A program made the translations under genes and the position numbers. Below are positions 43,944 to 55,500 of a stretch of DNA of 64,000 bases, piece after piece. The stretch is from Ypsolopha sequella. Lineage: Eukaryota > Arthropoda > Insecta > Lepidoptera > Ypsolophidae. The first letter of the stretch is position 1, and each line of letters begins with the position of its first letter. Under the pieces are notes generated by a model. The model did no database searches. It worked only from the letters and a program-made list of their open reading frames with translations, and was not told the DNA's origin. Location: contig OW203998.1 in NCBI GenBank assembly GCA_934047225.1, positions 17,623,280-17,687,279 on the forward strand. Reading direction: 5' to 3'.

Positions 43944-46900
43944 CGGGAGATTGGGTAATGTGGGTGTGCCATTGGGGAAAGGGGCAAAGTGGGGGAAGGA
44001 GGGTTTTAAAAGTGGCAGTCTTTGGGAGATTTTGGGTTTTTGCGTAAGCGTGTTCTTTAACTGGAGGTAACCTTATTTCTGATTGAAAAGGAAGATCTTT
44101 ATCCGACAAAGTTTATGCGTTAAAATAAGTTATACAATTGCAAATCCCAAACTTTCTTCCTAAGATTGTAAGCTGTGAAGTGTAAAAACAATGTGAAAGA
44201 AGCGATTTTCTTCGATCGCCTCTTTCATATTGGTTACGGAGTATTTTGTGATCGGGCGTGCCTCATATGAAAAGGATGGCGGAATATGTATGACATCGTA
44301 AATTTAACGTTCGTGATTATAAACTACGATTCCTGTCGATTCTAAAGCTTGTGACTGTCGCTAAATTCGATATACATTTTAAAAGATGTCATACACTTTC
44401 ATAAAAGTAGAGTTAGAACAATCATGTTTTCAACAAACTAAAATAAATCTAATCTACAAAGACTTGCTGTGCAAACTTTTTCAATGTGTGTTATGTTTGA
44501 TGTGCTTGAAAAAATATTTTAATTTTATGCTCAATTTGCTTTTGATCTTATTAAGTATTTTTGTTGTTAAAAGTGTTTGGTATCTAGTATTCTAAATTTT
44601 CTTCAAGAAAATATGTTATATTTTGATAGGGCTAGGCCTTCAAAATAAAAAAAAAAACTGTCTCATTGTTATAATTTCGGTTCAAAGAACAGAAAAGCAA
44701 CGTAAAACGCTTCTGTGCTTAAAATGTGTTGTTTCAGTATAAATAGTTAAAAATACTTACCATACTCTAGTCCATTTGTAATGATAAACTCATTGAAACA
44801 AAAATACTACAAATACACGCAAATTTTTACTATTTAATGTAATTCAATTAATAAGCAATATCATAATATGAATATTATCTTTAAGGAAAGCTACTTCATT
44901 GATTTAATGTATTATCTCGTAAAAAGATACATCACACGCGTTTAGTCGAAATTACGTTAGCCTGTTACCTAGAACATATTTTCAATGAATATTTAGGATT
45001 TTTTATAGTGATAGTTGTGATATTAGTATGGGAAATATAAGAAAATACATAGATACATTAACATTAAACTTTCGAATGCATTTAGTTAAAACCTCCCAGT
45101 TATAGTCTAAAATTTAAGTTAAAAGTTACCACGACACTGAAGTGCTGGTGTGGTATCAACCATAATTGAAGAGCTCATTTCGAAAACGTACTTAGTGATT
45201 CTTTACCTTAGGCATTTTTTCACATTTTCTTTGATCATAATTTAAAAATATTTCTGCGTATTATCACAACTCGTAGTTATCCATTTATTTATTCTTTTGC
45301 ATTTGCAAAAAATCAAGTTTGTTAGAGCTCTAAACTGTGCTACCAACACTGGGTCTCCTTAAATGTTGCCATAACAGAAAACTCACTGGAAGTGTGGTGT
45401 ATTTTAGGTTCTAGTTTATTTATGGCTTGCTTTATTTAATTTTCAGTTTCTATTTAAGTGAATAATAGTAAAAATATAATTATGAATTATGAAATGCATT
45501 CTAAACTGAGCAATATAGTGTAATATACCTACGAAACAATCTGAATACTTAAAACTACTGAGTATTTCCTGTGTTCATGATGCTGTTTTAGACATAATAT
45601 CACTTACATAATATATTATTATAAGCTACAGATTACATAAATCATACAATATTTAATTAGTTAAGATATAGTATACGCGAATCTGTGACTAGAAGACATT
45701 TTAGTTTGACTTCTCCTTACACTTTGACATGTTCTGGTTCAATCAATAATACAATCAAAAAGAAATTTCAGATTTTTCAGAACAGATTTTTGCTTTGGCC
45801 GTTTTATCAAGTGCCTATCGACCACCATATATTATCGTTTGAATATAAGTAGGGCTTCCGTAATTCAGTCCCAAAATCCCTGCTTGTTTCCAAAACGTTA
45901 CTACGATCCCTTTCTAAAAATGGGTATCCCCGAAACGTGGGAGTCAGTTTTGTGACATTAATTTTGGACGTTTTATATAATACTCAGTTATTTGCCATTT
46001 TATTGTTAATTAAGAATAAAATATGAACAAAAACAAATTACAAAATTCTTTATTTGTCAAACAGCACAGCGGCACCATTAAAGAATACACCAAGTTTGTG
46101 ATAAAGTTTAATTTAAAAAATAATTATTAGATGCGTGCTAATTGGATATGAAATTTGTATTCGAGAACATATTTTTACAGAATAAAAATATACTTTTGAT
46201 GATTTTATGTGTGTTCAAAGCGTAAATGAAACCAGACCGAGAAAAAAAAAATGGTCGACCGTCGTTTTCAAATATCACGCACGTAAAATACGTGTTGGGT
46301 TGTTTTCTATGTAATGGCGGAGAAATCAAATGTAGCAAATTACTAGACTGATAAAAATGACTGAATATGCATGGAGAAGCAATATTGTTTATTATTTTAA
46401 ACTGAAAATGTTTATTTTGAAACCTCGCCGTGGCTAGTTTTAATTTTTTGTTGTTGTTGAATGTATTTATTTTTATGAAATCGTGTTTATTTTGTTGTTT
46501 TATTACTACCTCGAATTTGTTCTAAGAGTATAAACTAACTAACTTTTATCAAATTTGCATATTTCTTTAAATATGTTTTTTTGCCGTGAATTCTCTTTTG
46601 CTTTGAAATATTAATATCAATCAAATACTGTTCTTAGAGCAAGTTTGAGTAATTCGTTCAAGTAGATTTTCAAAATAATTAGGTTCCCACCTATTTTATT
46701 TAGTAATAGTATAATAAAGGCATTTTCAGTGTGACTGACTTGCCTTTTAAAATAGGTAAAAGTGGGCTTGGTCAGCTTTGCTATTCGATGGTTAATTTAT
46801 AGAATAATAATAGAAGTGTCTATGATGTGGCAATTTTCAGGTGCCGTAACTCCTTAAACACTACTATATAATGATAAATTTGGTATAGCAAATATGATAG

Positions 46901-48236
46901 ATATGTAATAAATAAAAAGAGCAGCAAACTTCTACAAAAAGAAGAAAAAACCTACTTTCTTAACATGGGGCAAAATCTATAAGGCCCACTTGCGTCAAGC
47001 AACATAACAGAGCTTTATGGTTTGATGTGACAAAGATAGCATAAAAAGATAAATTAACCTGGGATAAGTTCTTTGGTGCAAGTGGGCCAAGACTGCTCCG
47101 ACAAACTCTGCTGTCGGCACCTTGAGCTGTTTACACTAGCGGCATTGTAGACACTTCCAAATTTATATTTGCTTCCAAAAATAGTTTTAAGTTCGTAGAA
47201 AAGATTCAATATCATGATTTAAGCTAAACTTTTTTAGGACAGTCATGCGGTCTGTGTGCCAAAAGAACTCTGCAATAGCTTGAAAAATAAATCAAATTGT
47301 ACCAGTAGTCCAGTAACAAAAAGTTATTTATATAATAAATACTATAATTATCTTATAGGCGCTTAGATTCTAATTATAAGTGATATAAAAATAATTTTAA
47401 AATAAACAATACATTTTTGCTGTATTTTAGCGTCTTCCATCTTACTTATATTGTTTTCTTAGGTGCAGTAGGGGTAAAAAGTCTGCAAATGTTGTGTTTA
47501 GTGACAAAGATTACACGAGACTTTTTCCCTCGACAGTACATAAGGTATAGCCTTTCTTTCGGTGGTATATTATTAAGTGTAGATAAAATTTACAGCAATA
47601 ATTATATTAGTATTGGTAGTGCTGTGGTCGAGGTAGTTGCTACATAATATATTTGTGTGATAAAATCTTGAATTATAATATAATTAATATAAACGTGTAA
47701 ATAAATTTTATTCGATTATGTAGTCAACCATTTTGTTTCGGCGGTCATCGAAGATCAAACCTGTATTCAGTTGTCTTTTGCTTTTTGTCGAAAAAGTGAG
47801 TTTCGATTCCATAGTTGCAATTTGTAAAACCAACCAGTCTTGTTTTGTTTCTAAAGCTTTGCGAAACATTAAGTTGTGTAAAATATATCAAGATGATTTT
47901 AAATGCCTTTCTTTTTACTATACCTTCTAGATTGAGCTTGAAAAAAAAAAATGGGTGTGTGATCGCTTTAATTTTTAGGAACCAAGCTTTCGTTAATCGT
48001 TTCTTATCTTATGATGGCACTTCTATTTTTGTTCACTTCTATTCCATGGAATTGAGTTTATATTAATTCCATAATACCTCTACGTAATTTATATCTGCGA
48101 TAAAATAAAAGAAATCAAGAATTAAAAAAACCTTACTTGGTCCAAAGGGGAAAAAATGGCAAGGATGTATTTAAACTATGACAGAAATAAATTTCTATTT
48201 TTGAACACTTGGCGATTTATCCATCGCAAGGAGATA
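43944..48236 (+). other. FoxN2/3 3' flank, untranslated or intergenic
   Basis: About 4.3 kb of AT-rich DNA with scattered AATAAA words (for example near 46913 and 47700), so the FoxN 3' UTR end cannot be placed. Frames of 62-83 codons show no family or coding bias. Confidence 0.45.
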
Positions 48237-48460
48237 TAAATTAACATATCATTTCAGTATAGAAACGCAGAAAGAAAAGTAAATCTGGATGTGAGGGGCT
48301 CTGAACCGGGGTTCGAACCCGGGATCTCTCGCTTGCCGGGCGATTGCTCTAACCTCTGAGCTATCCAGGTCCCGGGTTCGAATCCCGGTTCAGAGCTCCT
48401 CACATCCAGATTTACTTTTCTTTCTGCGTTTCTATACTGAAATGATATAATGTTAATTTA
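48237..48460. mobile_element. Foldback element carrying a tRNA-like sequence
   Basis: Arms of about 90 bp are nearly identical inverted copies (AGTAAATCTGGATGTGAGGG at left, mirrored at right). The minus strand at about 48294-48372 has a tRNA-like order: A box TAGCTCAGAGG, anticodon-arm-like region, and B box GGTTCGAACCC. The T-arm part recurs inverted in the right arm. The acceptor-stem match is poor (about 5 of 7), so I call it a tRNA-derived repeat rather than a tRNA gene. Confidence 0.7.
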
Positions 48461-48816
48461 AGGATGCATCTGCTTCTTCGTCCGCAGCTCTTTAGCCAAA
48501 ACCAGTGGACCTATTTATTTAATAAAATGTTGTATTTAGGAGTGATTTCTAAACATCACGGGAGGTACTAGTCTATTTTTTTTTGAAAATTTATGCTGTT
48601 GCGATACAAAAAAAGAAAAACATAAGGAATATTTTTCTAGGTAAATTGTTAATCAAATCATAATAGATTATGATGTTATTCAAATCATAGTTCGTTACAA
48701 GCTCAATAATACCTCATTATTTATTTTTCCCAATAAGTCAGGTTGGAGTAGACCCCATATAAGAGAAAAAAAAAAGGGTAAATCGGCCATAGTGTACCAT
48801 GAATGACTGGTATTAA

Positions 48817-48977
48817 AGCCAATTCTGAAGGCTTTAATTTTAGTTTTAGTGCTGTCAAAGCTTAAAATTTTCCAAAGAAATTTAGCTTCTAATCATAAGT
48901 CTTAAGGACTATTTTGTATCGAAGAAAATTTAGTTTTGACAGCACTAAAACTAAAATTAAAGCCTTTAGAATCGGCT
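48817..48977. mobile_element. Hairpin MITE
   Basis: AGCCAATTCTGAAGGCTTTA and ATTTTAGTTTTAGTGCTGTC are mirrored in the right arm; 161 bp with arms of more than 40 bp. Confidence 0.75.
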
Positions 48978-49479
48978 ATAATGAATGATTATATAGCATA
49001 TCGTGAGAAAATTGGTTCTGGGTAAGCAGTACAGTTTATTTTTTTAGGGTAGGTTTATCAGTTAAAAGTGACGTCATAAGCTACTGAACCCATGTTTTAG
49101 TTTAAACCATAGTTTATATTATAAGTGAGAAAATGTCCGTTTGATCGAAATATATATTTATTGTTGATATTATGCTGGCTTGTAAACGATGCAACACTAG
49201 ATATTCCTAATTAATAATTTATCAAATATTATATTGTTGAGACTCTTTGCCAAATTTTTATTTGTTCTAAATCTTTTGTCTTTGTACATATCCATTAAAA
49301 TAAATTGTGTACCGAGGACATATTCGTTTTATTTAAACAACAAATGAAATTTAAAAAATACATGTTTTATTCACTAACGTTAAACGAAATTTGGTTCATT
49401 AAACCACTCTATTAAGAACATAAATCCTATCTTACCATAAAGTATAATGCTGCGTACATACCTTGGATATTTTTTCCTA

Positions 49480-49485
49480 TTTATT
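49480..49485 (-). terminator. Possible RMND5 polyadenylation signal
   Basis: The minus strand reads AATAAA about 40 bases beyond the RMND5 stop codon. No support other than position. Confidence 0.4.
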
Positions 49486-49523
49486 AAATTTTAATAATCT
49501 AAATATCATATTCTTTCAACATT

Positions 49524-49590
49524 TTATGAGAAGTAGATTTGTCTCGCTTCCGAAGGAGACTGTTCCATGGGGCAGTAAGGGCATTTCAAC
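49524..49590 (-). CDS. RMND5: RMND5 last exon (second half of RING)
   Basis: Acceptor TTTCTTTCTCAG before 49590; the single G completes lysine. It encodes [20 protein letters not shown], serine and TAA. This matches the invariant C-terminus of RMND5 proteins and supplies the CPYC zinc ligands. A minus-strand AATAAA lies at 49480-49485, about 40 bp after the stop. Confidence 0.95.
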
Positions 49591-52500
49591 CTGAGAAAGA
49601 AAAAAACACTTTGTACGTCGTCCTACGAAATGTGCGGTTGCTTCAATGGAAATACGCTCCATTTAACACCCTATATAAGGTTATATTAGTTGGCGAAACT
49701 CAAAACATAGGTAGTACTAGTCTATAATAATAATTTAGTACATAACTATCTAAATATAGAAAAAGAAGTGCGACTCCCTCCCCACAGACAAACCAAATGT
49801 CTACTTGGTTTTGTGGGATGTATTTAGATTAAGTTATCTTTGAAATAAATAAACATATTCATTCATTCATTCATTCATATGAACAACTGTTTGTACGGGA
49901 GCTAAGCGAAATTCGTAACTTTTTTTCACTTCCTCTTATACAAAGTGCCCCGATCAGCTGACTGGTCCAGTATGGAAAGGTGAAAACAAATTTAATTTCG
50001 CACAATTCTAGTAGAAAAAGTTGTTAATATGGACATGGTCTACATATGTCTCAAATTTCGCCAACTAATTTAATTTAACCTTGTATAAGTCGAATCGATA
50101 CACCTTGGGAATAGAAATGGCGACCGTTCTATCCACCTCACACACTATCTCCGTCTATATTCGCACATGGAAATACAGGAGGTCTAGCATAGCAGACCAT
50201 ATCGAGCTTTAACCGCTCGATACAACATTTCTATTACTCTCGAGGCAGATCAACAGAGAGAGAGCACTGTATCACGCGCTATCGAGCTCGATATGGTTTG
50301 CTATGCTAGACTAGCTGGTAGCATTAACAACAATAGCAGTCAATTGTGTCGATTCGGTGTAACACGACTTTACTTCTTTGACAGGACTAAACTTAATGCG
50401 TTCTGTTCTTGTCTTTTCAATAATAAAAGAAAAAGACAGGGCGCTCAAAATAAGGTTAGTCCTGTCAAATAAGCTAAGTTGTGTTACACCGAATCGACAC
50501 AAATGTGTATATTGTCTATCGCTCAAATCCCATATTGTGACGTATGTCAGGTGTTCGTTTAGTTAGTCTATGCTAACAGTACAGCAAGAGCGGGCGGCCA
50601 TTTCTATTCCCAAGGTTTAAGGACTCTGTTAATATACACTTTCAAATGTATGTATCGAAAATTTTACTTTTCATTCCGGGATAATTCTTTACTAAAATGC
50701 CAAATTTACCCAAATTGGCAAAGCTCAAATCACGCTACAGACAAACATCCTCCTAGCAGACACGATTACCAGATCTAGTAACTTAAATTCACAAAATCCC
50801 AAATTTTGCATGAAACATTTCCAAAAAAATGCCAGGCACTTTATTACTGTTCAGGCATTGAAATTCATTTTTATATTGTGGGTAATCGCAATATCTGCGA
50901 CTGATGAGAAAGTGGGTAGAAGTTACAAGAGAACCAGCAGGCGGGTCTCTCTCTGCTCATTCGGCGCTTGTCACGATCGGACGGCTTTTTTTTGAGACTT
51001 AATCTATAAAACTATCTGGTGGTATTAATGGACATTTCGGTTGTTATATACAATTTTATAAACTTTTGGTGATTGTGTAGCTGGCCAGCTTGTTCAAATA
51101 AGTGACGGTCGTGTGTACTCCATCTTCCACGTGTCGGATTCCTGCCCAGCCCTCGGCGGTCAAGGTGAGTGGTTACCCCATTATTTGGTGAAGATCAATG
51201 CCAAGAAATTACGCCTAGACAGACAAAACAAAACCAAAAATAAATACAGTCCACTTCTCGAACATAATTTTGGTCATTCGGCCGGATGGTTTTTTCGTAT
51301 AAAGTTTTAGTCACGTAATTTTCTTTGTTTTCTTTCGGTGTTAATTTAAACGTTCTTTTTAATATTCAGCTATATATTTAATATAGCATTTACTCGGTAT
51401 AGGTTTGTAGCTTCGAATTACAATAAATATTCGGTTCATAATATTGAATTATAATTTTGTTAATTGAGTTAACATGGCGGCGAAATGTTCTCAAACCAAG
51501 TTCAAAGTCCAATATGATTGGTTAAAGGGTACGTTTGACATGATAAATTCTAAAAATTACACTTCGAGTGTTATTTCTGCACGGTTACGTAAACTCGAAG
51601 AAAAGTATTCGTTATTGAGCGAGTCATATGAAGGCATTTTAAACAGTGAACCGGATAAAGAGATAACAAGTTTTTATGAAAAACAATTTAGTGAAGCTGA
51701 GCTGTGGTACAACCAGCTGGATGCGATTTCGGCGGGATTTCCGAACTTGGGGGGCACGCATGTACCTACTGAGAGTATTCAAACGGCACGGTTACCTCCT
51801 ATTAATTTATCGGCATTCGATGGGGATATTTACTCATGGACTAGTTTTATTAGTTTATTTACATCTTTGGTGTTGTCTCGGAAAGATGTCTCAAAAACGG
51901 AGAAGTTTCATTATTTATTTTCAAATGTAAAAAATGAACCGCATTCCTTAATACGACACTTGCCAATGATCGATGAGTCATTAGATACGGCCTTAGATAT
52001 TTTGAAGGGAAGATATGAGAATAAACGGATGATTGCGGATTCTCATATTTCGCGAATTCTTCATTTGCCGGTGCTAAATAAAAATGTAGGTCTTAGAATT
52101 AAGATTCTTAATCCGTTATTAGAATCGACTCGAGCTTTAAATAATTTAGGCTTACCTACGGACGAGTGGAGTTACTTATTGCTACATATTAGTTTGTCGA
52201 AGCTACCAATCGACGTAAAGTCTCGTTTCGAACAAAAGTACGGCGGTAATACGGCTAGTTTACCGACATTTAATCAGTTGACGGAGTTTTTACAAAATGA
52301 ATGCAGATTAATGGATACTGCTATCGCGGAACCGGTTCCGACATATGCAGATCGCACTCGGCGGCCGGAGCGTAATGTCCATGTTGTAGATAACAATAAC
52401 TACACACGTTTAGATCGCGGTAACATGGGCGGCGGCGGCGGCGGTGGCGGCCGCAGCGGCGGTGGCAGTGGCAGCGGCGGTGGCAGTGGCAGTGGCAGTG

Positions 52501-55500
52501 GCGGCTATAGCAAAAATTGTTTATTTTGCAAATTTTCGGGTCACTTAATTTACGATTGTTTTAAATTTGGTAATTTGACAACTATCGGTCGGAAAGATTG
52601 GGTTAAAAATAACGAATTGTGTTTTAGATGTTTCGGGCAACATACGGCTGCTTCGTGTAATAGAAATATACCGTGCAATTTGTGTGGCAATGTCGGTCAT
52701 AATAAATTAATTTGTACAATGTCTACGGCGCGCTCCAGTGCATATATAGATAACAGACAACATGATAGTAGGCAGACGATGGTTGCATCGGCGGATCGGC
52801 GCTCATCGCCTGTTTCACGACGTGGTAGCAGTCCGCGCGGACGGAACAACTCACGACGCTCGCCAGTGCCGGAGCGCCCCAGCAACAATAGCATGCATTA
52901 TCAGCGGCGGCGTAGTGATAATGATAATGCAATGTCTTTCGGCAATAGTTCACGTGGCTATGCGGTACGGGATTCCGAACGGTCGCTGAGCCCGACTACT
53001 GCATCTCGTCAACAAAATAATAGTTCGGAATAGCAATTACAAACATGTAGTGTGGCTTCAACTCCAAAGATATCGGATAATGTTATTTTACCTACGGTTA
53101 TTGTTGAGGTTAAAAAGTCTAATAATGAATTTATTAAGGCGGTTGGGTTATTAGATCTTGGATCACAAATTACAATAGTTAAAAGCGAATTTGTGACTAA
53201 TTTGGGATTAAAGCGACATTACACACAAACTTCTTTAACGGGCGTCGGCGGTGTAAAGACTAACGGTAGTCAAAGTTGTGTTACGATTCATTTTAAGCCT
53301 GTTAACTCGGAAAATCCTTTGTTATCGGTTACGGCGGTTGTTTTGAAGAATCCTACTTCATATTTAGCTTGTAAGATAGATATCCCAAGGACACATATTA
53401 AATTATCGGATGACGGTTCATGTCGGATGTCAACAATAGACATAATTTTCGGTTGTGATATATTAGGCAAAATTCTAAACGGTGAAAAAATTAATTTACT
53501 TAAGGACGGTCCTTATGCTTTAGGAACAATTTTTGATTTCGCAATTTTCGGTCCTACCCAATTAAATGAATTGGACAATTCGGTTTTCTCGGGCATCTCT
53601 CTATTAGAGGCGGTAGAGAAATTTTGGCGGTCTGAGGAGCCACCGATGGCCAAGATTAAAGACCCGGCGGATATTGAGTGCGAGCATCTGTTTACGTCAA
53701 CTACGTCACGTGATATGAACGGGAAATATATAGTTCGGCTTCCTATTAAACCGGAACATCCACGATTGGGTGATTCTCGACAAACGGCTTTAAAAAGGTT
53801 TATGGCGCTTGAGCGTAGAATGGAACGGCAACCTGAATTTCGTGAAAAATATGTTCAATTTATGAATGAATATATTTCGCTAGGACACATGGAGGTTTCA
53901 AATTTTGATTTTGATTCGGGGCAAGAATATTACGTTTTGGCACATCATGGAGTATTTAAGAAATCGGGAGACGTAAATAAGATCCGTGTAGTTTTTGACG
54001 GAAGCGTCCCTTCTAGTACAGGTGCCTCTTTAAACAATTGTTTATACACGGGTGAGCGGTTGCAAAATGATATAACGGATATCATAATGAATTTTCGATG
54101 GCCACGCATAGTATTTACAGCGGATGCAAAAATGATGTTTCGTCAGACGTGGATTTTTCCTCAGGATCGTAGGTATCAACTGATTTACTGGAGAGCATCT
54201 TCCTCGGAACCGTTACTTGTTTATCAATTGACAACGAATACATATGGCTTAAGGTCTAGCCCTTTCATTGCGATACGGTGCCTTCATCAATTAGCATATG
54301 ATGAGTTGCTTAAATCGGAGAGTTCTCATGAAGATGACACAATTAAAACACGGGCAGCTCGGCTTTTGTTGCGGAATAGTTATGTGGATGATTTAAACGG
54401 CGGCGCGGACAGCCTTCAGGAGGCTCAGGAGCTGAAAGATGAGCTAATAGCTCTTATGAAATCGGCCGGTTACGAACTACGAAAATGGTCATCCAACGTA
54501 CCGGATTTGTTGGATGGTTTACCTCCGGATCATTTAGAAATCCCACGTACATTCGATGGTACGTCTGGTTTAGGCTTTGTTAAAATGCTTGGAATACAAT
54601 GGAATCCAACTTCGGATAGTTTCACTTATATTGTGAATTTACCATTAATTAATGTGGTGACTCGACGAAATATACTTTCCACGGCGGCTCGATTATACGA
54701 TCCACTTGGTTGGATATCGCCGGTAGTATTTACGTTTAAACGACTGCTGCAGCAAGTGACCAATACTAGTGAAAAATGCGGAATTAACTGGGATGCACCG
54801 GTATCTGAGGACATTGCTCGGCAGTGGCGAGACATGATATCGGACTTACCCAATTTACAACTTTTAAGCATACCGAGATGTTTAAAACCGGACGGAGATG
54901 CGCGTTATACACTTCATGGATTTTGTGACGGCTCAAGCGTAGGTCATGCGGCAGCTGTTTATATTCGGTCGACACAACCAACCGGCGGCGTTCTCGTGAG
55001 ACTACTCATCGCGAAATCGAGAGTAGCCTCACTGAAGACAAAACAGACAATTCCAAAATTGGAATTGAACGGGGCTGCGCTACTTACTACCCTTATAAAT
55101 CATGTTGTTTCTTCATTGAAACACATTGAATTTGAAGAGGTAGTAGGATGGTGTGACAGCACTATAGTGCTCGCATGGCTTCGTACACCACCTCATAACC
55201 TGCAGGTATTTGAGGGCAATAGAGTGTCACAAATAAATTCGTCTACGGTACCAATTCACTGGAGACATGTGCCAGGTGAAATGAATTGTGCGGATGTGGC
55301 GTCGCGAGGTGCGACCGCGGCGGATTTATTGCAACATCAGCTGTGGTGGGGCCCACAGTGGTTGTATCAACCCTTGGAAATGTGGCCGAGTGAATGCTCA
55401 GAATTTCCATCGGATTTGTTACCCGGACTTAAAACTAAACTTAAAACTGTTAATATTACAACTATATATGAGGATTTGGATTCGGAATTTTTATTTAATC

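Noticed and set aside
48294..48372. tRNA gene on the minus strand
   Set aside because: A and B boxes are present, but the acceptor stem pairs poorly and the sequence is part of a foldback repeat.
53031..53033. Gag stop codon as simple inactivation of the retrotransposon
   Set aside because: Frame continuity into pol, identical LTRs and the exact readthrough context make programmed leakiness more likely; kept as a finding instead.
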